From: Dyadobacter diqingensis
GTDB taxonomy: Bacteria; Bacteroidota; Bacteroidia; Cytophagales; Spirosomataceae
NCBI RefSeq assembly: GCF_024220585.1
Contig: NZ_JAMXKF010000002.1
Span: forward strand, 381,392-445,391
Direction: 5' to 3'
DNA length: 64,000 nucleotides
Shown here piece by piece: positions 52,042-61,386 of this stretch. The number at the start of each line of letters is the position of its first letter. Within the stretch, counting starts at the first letter, position 1. The translations under genes were made by a program, and so were the position numbers. The notes under the pieces were generated by a model. It was not told where the DNA came from and did no database searches. It was given only the letters and a program-made list of their open reading frames with translations.

Positions 52042-54456
52042 ATGATCAAAAACTATTTCAAAATTGCCTGGCGGAACATGATCCGCAACAAAGCTTTTTC
52101 AGCGATCAATATCGTTGGGCTTGCATTGGGTATCGCAGCCTGTATCCTGATTTTACAGTATGTCGCGTTTGAATTGAGTTATGATAATTTTCATAAAAAT
52201 GGCAGTCAGATCTATCGTGTTAAACAAGATCGCTACAATGACGGAAAACTTAGCACCCAATGGGCTGCCGGAGCTTATGCGGTTGGCAATTCCTTCAAGG
52301 ATGCTTATCCGGAAGTGGAAGATTATGTCAAATTACTGAGAAAAGGCATCTCTATCGTGGACTATGGAGAGAAGAGCGTAAAGGTTGAAAAAATTTACAT
52401 GGCCAGCCCTTCGTTCTTTTCCATTTTTTCCTTTCCGCTGGTAAGCGGTAATCCCAAAACTTTACTGACAGAACCCAATACGGTTGTATTATCATCTTCC
52501 GTTGCAAAACGAATTTTTGGCGACGAAAACCCGGTTGGAAAAACAGTCCTTCGTAACAAGAGGAAGCCTTTTAAAGTGACGGGGATTTTTGAGGATATGC
52601 CTAAAAATTCGCATATCAAAGCGGATATACTTGTTTCCTACGCCACATTTCTCAACGACGTAAAACCTGACAACCCTGAAACTGCCTGGCAATGGGATGG
52701 CTGCCTGACGTACATTAAACTGCGTCCCGGCACAGATCCCGCCAAACTTGAAGCGAAGTTTCCCGCGCTCGTCGACAAACTGGCCGGCGAAGAACATAAA
52801 AAATACAAATCGGCAGCGGTTTATCTTTTGCAGCCGCTAAGGGATATCCATCTCTATTCTCATTTGATGATGGAACCTGAACCTAACGGAGATGGCAAAA
52901 CCGTGTATCTTTTGCTCGGGATTGCATTTTTTATCGTGGTGATTGCCTGGGTGAATTATATCAATCTGGCAACGGCACGGGCCATTAACCGGGCCAAGGA
53001 GGTCGGAGTACGCAAGGCGGTTGGTTCGTTAAGAAGCCAGCTTATTGGCCAGTTTATGACAGAATCTGTTTTGCTGAATGGCCTGGCAGTAGTACTGGCT
53101 CTGGTTCTTGTCGCCTTGTCGCTGCCTAAATTCAATGAAATATCAGGTCAGGAGCTTTCTTTTAAACTGCTTGGCAGTAAACTATTCTGGCTTCCTCTGG
53201 CTGGCCTGTTTCTGATCGGTGCGTTTTTTTCGGGCCTATATCCTGCTTTCGTCCTGTCGGGGTTCAAGCCGGTTGCGGTATTAAAAGGCAAAGTCAGTGC
53301 ATCGTCGCGGGGTATTCTGCTGCGGAAGTCGTTGGTTGTTTTTCAATTTGCCGCTTCGCTGTTCCTGCTCGTTGGCACGCTTACGGTGTTTCAGCAAATC
53401 CGTTTTATGCGGCAGCAAAGTCTGGGCATCAACATTGACCAGACGCTCGTTATTAATCCGCCCATCATTGCCGATGATTCTACTTTTATGCGGCAAATGG
53501 CTGCCTTCAAAGAAGAACTGTTACGTCAGTCGGGGGTAAAAGCGATTACCGCATCGACCGTTGTACCCGGCCAGCCATCCGACTGGAACGCCGGGGGTAT
53601 AAGGCTGAAAGGAGCTGACGAAAGTGTAGGAAAGCAATACCGTATCATCGGTGTGGACTATGATTTTTTACAGACCTATGATTTAAAACTGATTGCCGGC
53701 CGGAACTTTTCAAAAGATTTCGGGAATGATCCCAAAGCCGTGGTTTTTAATAAAATGGCTGTACAGCAGTTAGGTTTTAGCGATCCGCAGCAGGCTATCG
53801 GCAAGGAAATTAATTTTTGGGGAGAGATTTTCACGATCGTGGGTGTTACAGACAACTTCCATCAGCAATCCCTGAAAGATGCTTACGAACCGCTGATCAT
53901 ACGTTTGATTCCTGATATCCGTGGATATTTTTCAGTTAAACTAAGCACAGGATCGGCTGGCAGCGCCATTGCCAGTGTTCAGTCAGAATGGAACAAATTC
54001 TTCCCAGGAAATCCTTTCGAATACACATTCCTGGATGATCGGTTTAACGATCAGTATAAAGCTGACCAGCGTTTTGGACAGGTATTTGGTATTTTCACAG
54101 GACTGGCTATTCTGGTGGCCTGTCTGGGATTATTCGGACTGGCATCATTTACAACCGCCCAACGAACCAAAGAAATCGGGATACGGAAGGTATTGGGTTC
54201 CAGCGTCTATGCCATCGTTGAAATGCTCTACCGCGAATTTGCCATCCTTGTTTTTATTTCCTTCCTGATCGCGGCACCTATTGCCTGGTTTGCGGCCAGT
54301 CAGTGGCTCGATGGTTATGCATTTCGTACCGGTATCCAGTGGTGGCTTTTTGCTGCACCGTTTGTTCTGGTACTCTTCATTGCCCTGCTGACCGTCAGTT
54401 TCCAGAGTATTAAAGCAGCATTGATGAATCCGGTAAAATCTCTGAAAAGCGAATAA
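52042..54456 (+). CDS. FtsX-like permease paralogue 2
   Basis: The 804-residue protein has the same eight-helix plan as its neighbours, starting MIKNYFKIAWRNMIRNKAFS and carrying the two FtsX blocks ATARAINRAKEVGVRKAVGSLRSQLIGQFMTESV and AQRTKEIGIRKVLGSSVYAIVEMLYREF. It ends KAALMNPVKSLKSE like the others. It starts 49 bases after paralogue 1, with no promoter or dyad between, so cotranscription is expected. The periplasmic parts differ strongly from those of the other copies, which suggests different partners or ligands. Confidence 0.9.
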   Translation: MIKNYFKIAWRNMIRNKAFSAINIVGLALGIAACILILQYVAFELSYDNFHKNGSQIYRVKQDRYNDGKLSTQWAAGAYAVGNSFKDAYPEVEDYVKLLRKGISIVDYGEKSVKVEKIYMASPSFFSIFSFPLVSGNPKTLLTEPNTVVLSSSVAKRIFGDENPVGKTVLRNKRKPFKVTGIFEDMPKNSHIKADILVSYATFLNDVKPDNPETAWQWDGCLTYIKLRPGTDPAKLEAKFPALVDKLAGEEHKKYKSAAVYLLQPLRDIHLYSHLMMEPEPNGDGKTVYLLLGIAFFIVVIAWVNYINLATARAINRAKEVGVRKAVGSLRSQLIGQFMTESVLLNGLAVVLALVLVALSLPKFNEISGQELSFKLLGSKLFWLPLAGLFLIGAFFSGLYPAFVLSGFKPVAVLKGKVSASSRGILLRKSLVVFQFAASLFLLVGTLTVFQQIRFMRQQSLGINIDQTLVINPPIIADDSTFMRQMAAFKEELLRQSGVKAITASTVVPGQPSDWNAGGIRLKGADESVGKQYRIIGVDYDFLQTYDLKLIAGRNFSKDFGNDPKAVVFNKMAVQQLGFSDPQQAIGKEINFWGEIFTIVGVTDNFHQQSLKDAYEPLIIRLIPDIRGYFSVKLSTGSAGSAIASVQSEWNKFFPGNPFEYTFLDDRFNDQYKADQRFGQVFGIFTGLAILVACLGLFGLASFTTAQRTKEIGIRKVLGSSVYAIVEMLYREFAILVFISFLIAAPIAWFAASQWLDGYAFRTGIQWWLFAAPFVLVLFIALLTVSFQSIKAALMNPVKSLKSE

Positions 54457-54493
54457 AAAGTTAATCCCGTTGTGACTCGTCAACCACTCCAGT

Positions 54494-56854
54494 ATGTTTA
54501 AAAACTATTTTAAAATTGCGTGGCGGAATCTCCTAAAAAATAAGACTTTCAGCCTTATCAATATCCTCGGGCTCGCCCTGGGCATGGCGTGTAGTCTGCT
54601 GATTATGCTTTGGGTGCAGGATGAAATAAAAATGGACCATTTTCACGAAAATGATGCCCGACTTTTCAATGTGATGGAAAACCAGCATTACTCGGGCTCT
54701 ATCAATACTTACGCGTCCACGCCCGGTATCCTGGCCGAAAACATTGTAAAAGATATACCCGAGATTGAAAAAGCAAGTCAGTTCCTATGGGAAACGGCTC
54801 CGGTGTTCAGGGTTGGCGATATTTTCGACAATGAAAAAGGACGTTTTGTACAGGGAGATTTCCTGAGCATGTTTTCGTTTAAACTGACAGAGGGTGATGC
54901 TGCCACTGCATTGAAGCGACCAGATGGTGTTGTCATTTCTAAAAAACTGGCCGATAAGTATTTCAAAGGGACAGATCCGATGGGCAAAACCATGCGTATC
55001 GATAATAAGGATGACGTCATTGTTACCGGTATTTTGGACGAAATCCCGTCAACCTCTTCAATAAAGTTTGATTTTCTGATGAGCTTCGACCGATGGAAAA
55101 CCTACAATGCCTGGGCAAAGGAATGGGGCAATAACGGGCCAAGCTGCGTTTTGCTGCTGGCAAAAAATGCGTCTCCGGAAAAGGTTTCAGCAAAGATCAA
55201 AGGTTATATCAAAACCAAGAATAAGGACAGTAACGTCGATCTTTTTCTTACGAATTTTGGTGAATCCTATCTTTATTCCAAGTGGGATTCCGGCAAACAA
55301 AATGGCGGCCGGATCGAGTACGTGAAGATGTTTGTCATTGTGGCCGTTTTCATTCTGGTTATCGCCTGTATCAATTTCATGAATCTTGCCACGGCCCGTT
55401 CGGTAAAACGTGCCAAGGAAGTCGGTCTTCGGAAAGTGGTTGGTGCTTACAGAAGCAGTTTAATTGGCCAATTTATGGGAGAATCCATTCTGATTACCTT
55501 TCTGGCACTGATTTTTGCCATGGCCATTGTTCTTCTGTTAATCCCCTCTTTTAACACATTGACAGAAAAACAATTGTCGCTTGATTTCACAAATCCCTAC
55601 CTGTTCCTTATTCTCCTGGGATTAACAGCCATTACGGGTATCATTGCGGGCAGTTATCCGGCCTTGTTTATGTCTTCACTAAACCCTGTTGTCGTGCTGA
55701 AAGGTGCGTTGAAATTCAAACCCAGCGCTGCCTATTTCCGTCAGGGACTGGTCGTATTTCAGTTTGGCTTGTCCATTTTGCTGATCTTATCGATGATTGT
55801 GGTTTACCGGCAAATCCAGTATATCCAGACAAAGAATCTGGGCTTTAACCGTGAAAACCTGCTTTATATCACCGATATTGAAAAAAGCATGGAAAAGAAT
55901 TTCGCTACTTTCAAACAGGCACTCGAAAATCAGCCGGGAATCAAGGCTGTTTCGGTTTCTCAGGCGAATCCGTTGAACTACGGAAGCTCTACCATGGGTG
56001 TCATGTGGCCGGGAAAGGATACGACACAGCAACTGCTTTTTAATGTCAATCCATCCGGTTATGATTTTGTAAAAACAATGGGAATCAAACTGCTCGATGG
56101 ACGTGATTTCAGCTCGGACTACGGAACGGATTCAACAAATTATCTTGTCAACGAGGCGGCCGCCAAAAAGATGGGTTATAAAGATCCCGTAGGCAAAGAA
56201 CTGACACTTTGGGGGTCGAAAGGAAAAATCATCGGACTCATGAAAGACTTTCATATCGGGTCACTCCATGTGGCTATTGAGCCGCTGATTGTTAACCTTC
56301 AGGCCAAAAGTCCGAACTTCGGAGCCGCCATCATCCGAACTGAGGCAGGACAAACCAAACAGGCTATTGCGAGTGTAGAAGAAGTCTTCAAAAGGCTGAA
56401 TCCCGGTTTTCCGTTTAAATATCAATTCGCCGACGAAGAGTTTGGCAAACAATATAAATCTGAAAATGTTGTCAGCCGTCTTTCGGGTTATTTCGCTTTC
56501 CTGGCAATTTTCATTTCCTGTCTTGGGTTATTTGGACTGGCTGCATTTACGGCTGAGCAACGAACCAAAGAAATCGGAGTTCGGAAAGTTCTGGGCGCGA
56601 GCGTAACCAATCTCGTCAGCATGCTTTCTGCGGATTTTGTAAAATTGGTGGCAATATCAGCGCTGATTGCATTTCCAATCGCCTGGTATTTCTTAAAAGG
56701 CTGGCTTGAAGAATATGCTTATCGGATAGAAATGGAGTGGTGGTATTTTGTCATCGCCGGATTTGCCGCTTTGTTAATTGCGCTGTTCACGGTAAGTTTT
56801 CAGGCGATTAAAGCAGCTTTAATGAATCCTGTAAAAAGTTTAAAGAGCGAGTAA
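54494..56854 (+). CDS. FtsX-like permease paralogue 3
   Basis: The 786-residue protein begins MFKNYFKIAWRNLLKNKTFS, and carries ATARSVKRAKEVGLRKVVGAYRSSLIGQFMGESI and AEQRTKEIGVRKVLGASVTNLVSMLS in the two FtsX domains. It ends with the same KAALMNPVKSLKSE tail. It is 37 bases downstream of paralogue 2 and closes the three-gene unit, facing the convergent VapC gene 39 bases away. As with the other copies, no ATP-binding partner is encoded nearby, so a shared ATPase from elsewhere is needed if it is a true transporter. Confidence 0.9.
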   Translation: MFKNYFKIAWRNLLKNKTFSLINILGLALGMACSLLIMLWVQDEIKMDHFHENDARLFNVMENQHYSGSINTYASTPGILAENIVKDIPEIEKASQFLWETAPVFRVGDIFDNEKGRFVQGDFLSMFSFKLTEGDAATALKRPDGVVISKKLADKYFKGTDPMGKTMRIDNKDDVIVTGILDEIPSTSSIKFDFLMSFDRWKTYNAWAKEWGNNGPSCVLLLAKNASPEKVSAKIKGYIKTKNKDSNVDLFLTNFGESYLYSKWDSGKQNGGRIEYVKMFVIVAVFILVIACINFMNLATARSVKRAKEVGLRKVVGAYRSSLIGQFMGESILITFLALIFAMAIVLLLIPSFNTLTEKQLSLDFTNPYLFLILLGLTAITGIIAGSYPALFMSSLNPVVVLKGALKFKPSAAYFRQGLVVFQFGLSILLILSMIVVYRQIQYIQTKNLGFNRENLLYITDIEKSMEKNFATFKQALENQPGIKAVSVSQANPLNYGSSTMGVMWPGKDTTQQLLFNVNPSGYDFVKTMGIKLLDGRDFSSDYGTDSTNYLVNEAAAKKMGYKDPVGKELTLWGSKGKIIGLMKDFHIGSLHVAIEPLIVNLQAKSPNFGAAIIRTEAGQTKQAIASVEEVFKRLNPGFPFKYQFADEEFGKQYKSENVVSRLSGYFAFLAIFISCLGLFGLAAFTAEQRTKEIGVRKVLGASVTNLVSMLSADFVKLVAISALIAFPIAWYFLKGWLEEYAYRIEMEWWYFVIAGFAALLIALFTVSFQAIKAALMNPVKSLKSE

Positions 56855-56893
56855 AAAAAAACTAAGCCAACTTATTGACAGCAACCACCTGAA

Positions 56894-57298
56894 TCAAATA
56901 AATGGATTGATAATGGTGAGACGGTTTTCGATAAGTTGGTTATGCTGCAAATCTTCTGAGTAAAGTATATTACAATTTGCAGCAAGCGCCGAAGCAACTA
57001 TAATGCTGTCAAAAAGTTGGAAATCGTATCTCGTTATCAGATTTCGTGATTGTTCCAATATACTGTGATTGATATTAACAATTTCACATCCTTCTATCAA
57101 AATGATGCAATGCTCAATAAGACGAAGCTTGGGTACTTTTAAAATCCTTTTCAGGACATTTAAATATTCAGAAATGACTTGTGCCGGTATGACAGGAAAA
57201 TGCTGAATAATATCCTTGGCTTTATCGGTTTTAGACGAATTACTTTCGTCGTGCAAATAAACCCGAATATTGGTATCAACGGCGACTTTATTCATCAT
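56894..57298 (-). CDS. PIN-domain toxin (VapC-like)
   Basis: From the ATG at 57298 the protein has 134 residues and the PIN-domain acidic residues: D in VAVDTNIRVYL, E in VISEYLNVLKRI, and D in LFDSIIVASALAANCNILYSEDLQ, where the last acidic pair also lies. VapC toxins cleave RNA, often initiator tRNA or rRNA. It overlaps the upstream small gene by 11 bases, and the two are probably translationally coupled. The module interrupts the FtsX-like array and may be a transferred element. Confidence 0.85.
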   Translation of the reverse strand: MMNKVAVDTNIRVYLHDESNSSKTDKAKDIIQHFPVIPAQVISEYLNVLKRILKVPKLRLIEHCIILIEGCEIVNINHSILEQSRNLITRYDFQLFDSIIVASALAANCNILYSEDLQHNQLIENRLTIINPFI

Positions 57299-57518
57299 AA
57301 TTATTTGCTTCGTCTCTGTCAAATTTCCAGTCCGAAAGATCCGTTTTCAGATCGGTCAACGAAGCGGTAAGCTTATTAATTTTACTCTGGGCATCTGAAA
57401 CAGGTTTTGAATCAATCTCAAACGCAATTACCTCCACCTGTTTCCCAATCATTTCATCCGGCAGATTTAGCAGATAAGAGTTGCCCGTTGGCACTATAAT
57501 TTCCCTGACCAGTTCCAT
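57288..57518 (-). CDS. Putative antitoxin partner of the PIN toxin
   Basis: The 76-residue protein (MELVREIIVPTGNSYLLNLPDEMIGKQVEVIAFEI...) has an N-terminal half that looks like a small beta domain of the AbrB/swapped-hairpin kind and an acidic C-terminal tail that could wrap the toxin (LSDWKFDRDEANNYDE). No family is firmly recognised, so the antitoxin call rests on size, order and overlap with the PIN gene. A TAnnTTTG -7 box lies just upstream. Confidence 0.7.
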   Translation of the reverse strand: MELVREIIVPTGNSYLLNLPDEMIGKQVEVIAFEIDSKPVSDAQSKINKLTASLTDLKTDLSDWKFDRDEANNYDE

Positions 57519-57540
57519 ATTTATTTCATTTGTGTACTAC

Positions 57541-57548
57541 CAAAGTTA
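57541..57548 (-). promoter_or_regulatory. -7 box (TAACTTTG) of the PIN toxin-antitoxin operon
   Basis: On the minus strand TAACTTTG matches TAnnTTTG and ends 22 bases before the antitoxin ATG. A -33 TTG at the usual spacing is not visible. Confidence 0.45.
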
Positions 57549-57735
57549 ATTAAAAAACGGGTAATGTTTTGAACTGATTTTACGCTGATTAGAAGCCAGC
57601 GCATTTTATCTGATTCCAGCAAAACCACTAAATAAAAACAACTAGGATTTTTGTATAAATAATTAAATATTTGATTATAATTAACTAGTCAGCATCGGTT
57701 AATAAGTCACTCAATCCCCCAAACAATTTATCGTC

Positions 57736-58161
57736 ATGAAACATCTATCCTCCATTGGCAGCTACCTTGTGGTTGTCCTGCTCTTTTTCACGCTGTCTTG
57801 TACAGATCACGACATCAAGGAACAACCTGATTTGGAAACGTTAGTTTATGGAGCAAATTGTAAATTTCTGTTTACTTACAAGTTGAATGTACGAAGAGTG
57901 GGCGACTTCCCTGTTACGGAATACGGCATTGTATGGAAACCAGGTAATGCGCAAGAATATCAGCCAGGAGTTATGCCAAAAGATCCGCCAGTCATTGAAA
58001 CGGATACCAAAGCAGTTTTTGATCTGCCCCTGACATTGGGCGAGAAACAAAAATTTGCAGGCGGTGCCTGCGGCCCACTGGTATATTATAGAACTTATGC
58101 GATTTTAAAAGACGGGACGGTAGTTTATGGTAACTTACTGGCGTACAGAATCACTGGTTAG
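57736..58161 (+). CDS. Small lipoprotein, unknown function
   Basis: The 141-residue protein has a lipoprotein signal ending in TLSC (cysteine at about 22) and a mature part of beta-rich appearance with a fibronectin-like pattern (FPVTEYGIVWKPGNAQEY, YRTYAILKDGTVVYGNLLAYRITG), as in many short Bacteroidota surface lipoproteins. No enzyme motif is seen. It is followed by a strong terminator and stands alone between the toxin-antitoxin pair and the fourth FtsX-like gene. Confidence 0.75.
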   Translation: MKHLSSIGSYLVVVLLFFTLSCTDHDIKEQPDLETLVYGANCKFLFTYKLNVRRVGDFPVTEYGIVWKPGNAQEYQPGVMPKDPPVIETDTKAVFDLPLTLGEKQKFAGGACGPLVYYRTYAILKDGTVVYGNLLAYRITG

Positions 58162-58193
58162 ATTTACTCAATCCTGAACACGCAAATTTCAAC

Positions 58194-58227
58194 GTCAGCA
58201 CCATACTCCCGGGTGCTGACTTTTTTT
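58194..58227 (+). terminator. Terminator of the lipoprotein gene
   Basis: Arms GTCAGCACC (58194-58202) and GGTGCTGAC (58212-58220) are perfect, with a 9-base loop and a run of seven T residues. Confidence 0.9.
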
Positions 58228-58236
58228 GTAACAACC

Positions 58237-58272
58237 CATCCGGCACTGAACACAAGTGTCCGAAAATGAACA
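58237..58272 (+). promoter_or_regulatory. Paired dyads upstream of the fourth FtsX-like gene
   Basis: TGTCCGAAAATGAACA (58257-58272) is a close copy of the sites at 49.5 and 61.3 kb. CATCCGGCACTGAACA (58237-58252), which matches 11 of 16 positions of the 49473 copy, lies exactly 20 bp before it. The pair is about 55-90 bases before a GG-N10-GT element at 58328-58341 that may be the promoter core. Confidence 0.6.
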
Positions 58273-58404
58273 TTTTCAGGCCTCTCAATAACCATAAACA
58301 ATTAACAATCAATACATTAAAATATCCGGCATAGATTTAGTATCGGGCAAATGAAAAGCCGAAGCCATCGGCTGAAAATCCTCAATTCATACATAAGGCA
58401 ATCT

Positions 58405-60786
58405 ATGTTAAAGAATTATTTAAAAATCGCGCTGCGAAATCTTTGGAAACACAAAGTGTTTTCCTTCATCAATGTACTGGGTCTGACTGTCGGTATGTCG
58501 GCCTGCTTCCTAATCTTTTTGTATGTCAATTTCGAGGTAAGTTATGATGCTTTCAACACCAAAGCCGATCGTATTTACCGATTGGTAACGGACATCAAAA
58601 CACCATCTGAAACCATCAACACCGGCGTAACCAGCTGGGCGTTTGCACCCAATATTAAAAATGATTTCCCCGAAGTGGAAGCCTTTACGCGTGTGAGCGG
58701 AGGAAGTTTTCTTGTGCGGAAAGGAGATATAAAGTTTCAGGAAGAAAAAACACTTTTTGCGGATTCCACCCTGTTTAAGGTATTTGATTTTAAACTGATC
58801 AAGGGCAACCCTAAAACGGCTTTAAAGGATCAGCTAAGTATTGTTTTCACTGAAAAGGCTGCGAAAAAATATTTTGGCGACACTGATCCCGTTGGCCAGA
58901 CTTTACTTTTGTCAGGAGAAGGTTTGCCGGCTACTGTTACGGGTGTCATCAAAGATATACCTGAAAATTCCCAGATTAAAGCGGATATGTTTTTGTCAAT
59001 GGCTACGCTGACGCAACGTATGAATAAGGGAATTGATGAGCAATGGGGAAACTTCGGCGCGAGTACTTATCTGCTTTTGAAACCGCAAACCACAAGTGCG
59101 TCTCTGGAAAAGAAGTTTCCTGCATTTCTTGAAAACCGGGCAGGAAAATTGATGAAAGAAATGCAGATGCATTACACACTGTTCCTGGAACCGCTCAGAG
59201 ATGTTTATCTTCATTCCACGCGTGGCGGACAAGAAACCGGAAGTGCCAACAATGTTTATGTATTTTCGGCCGTCGCGATTTTCATTTTGCTGATAGCCTG
59301 TATCAATTTTGTTAACCTGACCACCGCCCGTTCCGTCGAAAGAGCTAAGGAGGTCGGCATCAGAAAAGTGGTTGGAGCCCCCAGGATGCTGCTGGCACGC
59401 CAGTTCATTAGTGAATCCATCCTGATTTGCCTGATCGCCTTCGTTTTTTCCGTGGCATTATCCGCAGCCTTAATTCCGTTGTTCAATAACCTTTCGGGCA
59501 AAATTATTAGTACCGGTATCTTCGCAAACCTTCCATTTTTAGGTGGCATGTTTGTCGCAGCCATTCTCATCGGTTTTGTGGCAGGATTATACCCCGCGCT
59601 GGTTTTGTCTTCATTTGAACCGGTTGTGGTTTTGAAAGGACGTTTTACGACCAGTGTAAAAGGCATTTTATTGAGAAAGGGGCTGGTTACTGTCCAGTTT
59701 GCTATCTCTATTGCGCTTATCATTGCAACACTTGTCGTTTACACCCAGATGAACTTCATGCGCAACCGAGACCTCGGGTTCAGTAAGGACCAGATGCTGA
59801 TCGTCAATTCAGAAGGCGATCCCAAACGGGAAGCTTTCAAGCAATCATTGGCGGGCTTGGCTGGTGTAAAATCGACCGCAGCTTCGTCGAGTGTGCCGGG
59901 TAGCGGGAATCCTGGGGCATATTCTGAAATCGAAAATAAAAGCGGTGATTTACAAATTGCCAATCTGGACTTATACTTTGTCGACTTCGACTATATTCCA
60001 CAATTTCAGCTGAAAGTAATCGCCGGACGACCATTTTCAAGAGAATTTGGGACAGACACGACTCAGGCGATGGTTATGAATGAGGCCGCTGTAAAATTGT
60101 TCGGATACAAAACGCCGCAAGAAGCCATTGGCCGAAGATTCAAACAATGGGGACGTGAGGGAAAAATTATCGGCGTTGTCAAAGATTTCCATTTCCGTGC
60201 TTTGCAGGAAACCATAAAGCCATTGACCATGCGGATCGAACCGGGTGGAAGTGATCTTGTATCGGTAAAAATTGACGGCGGAAATATCAAAGGTACGGTT
60301 GCCGCCATAGAAGGAAAATGGAAAGCCACCATGCCGAACCGTCCGTTCAGCTATTATTTTATGGACGAATTTTTTGACCGCCAGTACCGTAGTGAAGAAC
60401 GTTTCGAAAAGCTGTTTTTCAATTTTGCTATCCTGGCCATATTCATTTCGTGCCTCGGCCTACTCGGACTCGCCTCATACAGCACCATGCAGCGTACCAA
60501 GGAAATAGGTGTCCGAAAAGTGATGGGTGCTTCGATCGGCAGCATTGTCGGACTTCTTTCAAAGGATTTCCTTAAACTGGTTATCGTCGCCTTTGTGATC
60601 GCATCTCCGCTGGCCTACTATGGAATGTACAAATGGCTGGAAAATTTTGCCTACAAAACAGATATCAAATGGTGGATATTTATGGCGGCGGCAATTCTTT
60701 CGGTAGCCATTGCCTTTTTAACCGTGAGTTTTCAAAGTATTAAGGCAGCACTGATGAATCCGGTAAAATCTCTGAGAAGCGAATAA
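58405..60786 (+). CDS. FtsX-like permease paralogue 4
   Basis: From the ATG at 58405 (MLKNYLKIALRNLWKHKVFS) the protein has 793 residues. Family blocks are TARSVERAKEVGIRKVVGAPRMLLARQFISESI and MQRTKEIGVRKVMGASIGSIVGLLS, and the tail KAALMNPVKSLRSE. An upstream in-frame ATG at 58351 adds 18 residues without family similarity and lies within the presumed promoter region, so it is rejected. It is a single-gene unit with its own dyad pair. Confidence 0.9.
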   Translation: MLKNYLKIALRNLWKHKVFSFINVLGLTVGMSACFLIFLYVNFEVSYDAFNTKADRIYRLVTDIKTPSETINTGVTSWAFAPNIKNDFPEVEAFTRVSGGSFLVRKGDIKFQEEKTLFADSTLFKVFDFKLIKGNPKTALKDQLSIVFTEKAAKKYFGDTDPVGQTLLLSGEGLPATVTGVIKDIPENSQIKADMFLSMATLTQRMNKGIDEQWGNFGASTYLLLKPQTTSASLEKKFPAFLENRAGKLMKEMQMHYTLFLEPLRDVYLHSTRGGQETGSANNVYVFSAVAIFILLIACINFVNLTTARSVERAKEVGIRKVVGAPRMLLARQFISESILICLIAFVFSVALSAALIPLFNNLSGKIISTGIFANLPFLGGMFVAAILIGFVAGLYPALVLSSFEPVVVLKGRFTTSVKGILLRKGLVTVQFAISIALIIATLVVYTQMNFMRNRDLGFSKDQMLIVNSEGDPKREAFKQSLAGLAGVKSTAASSSVPGSGNPGAYSEIENKSGDLQIANLDLYFVDFDYIPQFQLKVIAGRPFSREFGTDTTQAMVMNEAAVKLFGYKTPQEAIGRRFKQWGREGKIIGVVKDFHFRALQETIKPLTMRIEPGGSDLVSVKIDGGNIKGTVAAIEGKWKATMPNRPFSYYFMDEFFDRQYRSEERFEKLFFNFAILAIFISCLGLLGLASYSTMQRTKEIGVRKVMGASIGSIVGLLSKDFLKLVIVAFVIASPLAYYGMYKWLENFAYKTDIKWWIFMAAAILSVAIAFLTVSFQSIKAALMNPVKSLRSE

Positions 60787-60957
60787 ATGACCTGGCATTA
60801 ATTTTCGACAGTTGGGGAAAGTTGCATTTCGTCGGTGTAACTTTTAGTTTCATCTATTAAAAACGGCAACTGGCAGATTGGGCTTATGTAGTGGTTAAAC
60901 CAATTGATTTGAATGTCCTCTAAAAGACATAACAAACAAATTTAAACACTGAAAACC

Positions 60958-61320
60958 ATGAAAAAGTACATCTTAGCAATCGCCGTTTTAGCAACACTTT
61001 CTGTTGGAAATTCTTTCGCGCAGCGCGCTTATCAAAATGGAAAACCTGATTACAATGCTCCAAGAGATAACGCCTATGAAGAATTTCAGATCAATAAGCT
61101 TGACAATATTGTAAAGCTTAGCCGTAAACAGGAAAACAAGATCAAGAAAATTGAAAACCGCTATGACAGAATAATGGCCAACAGCAGAGGTCGTAATTAC
61201 AAGGAGCTTGAATGGGAAAAACAAAAAGAGATCATATCTGTATTGACTCCGGTTCAACGCCAACGCTGGATGGCTTATCAAAACAACCACAACTCCGGTC
61301 GTTTTAACCGCCGTGGCTAA
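60958..61320 (+). CDS. Small periplasmic helical protein, CpxP/Spy-like in appearance
   Basis: The 120-residue protein has a signal peptide (cleavage near SFA-QRA) and a mature part that is basic and helical, with the block KQENKIKKIENRYDRIM and a late LTPVQRQRWMAYQ that recalls the LTxxQ motif of CpxP/Spy-type periplasmic chaperones. The motif occurs once here rather than twice, so the similarity is partial. A hairpin terminator follows that also contains the regulatory dyads of the next FtsX-like gene. Location inside the permease array may indicate an envelope-stress role. Confidence 0.65.
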   Translation: MKKYILAIAVLATLSVGNSFAQRAYQNGKPDYNAPRDNAYEEFQINKLDNIVKLSRKQENKIKKIENRYDRIMANSRGRNYKELEWEKQKEIISVLTPVQRQRWMAYQNNHNSGRFNRRG

Positions 61321-61340
61321 AATTTAATAACCCGTTAAGA

Positions 61341-61386
61341 ATGTCCGCTTTCAAACTGAAATATGTTCGAAAGCGGACATTTTTTG
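61341..61386 (+). terminator. Terminator formed by the two dyads
   Basis: ATGTCCGCTTTC (61341-61352) pairs perfectly with GAAAGCGGACAT (61369-61380), and six T residues follow. The arms are the outer halves of the two regulatory dyads, so one sequence could serve as the terminator of the upstream gene and as the operator pair of the downstream gene. Confidence 0.7.
61342..61379 (+). promoter_or_regulatory. Paired dyads upstream of the fifth FtsX-like gene
   Basis: TGTCCGCTTTCAAACT (61342-61357) and TGTTCGAAAGCGGACA (61364-61379) start 22 bp apart; the second reads TGTCCGCTTTCGAACA on the other strand. A TGGCACA element follows at 61444-61450, 46 bases before the ATG at 61496. Confidence 0.65.
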
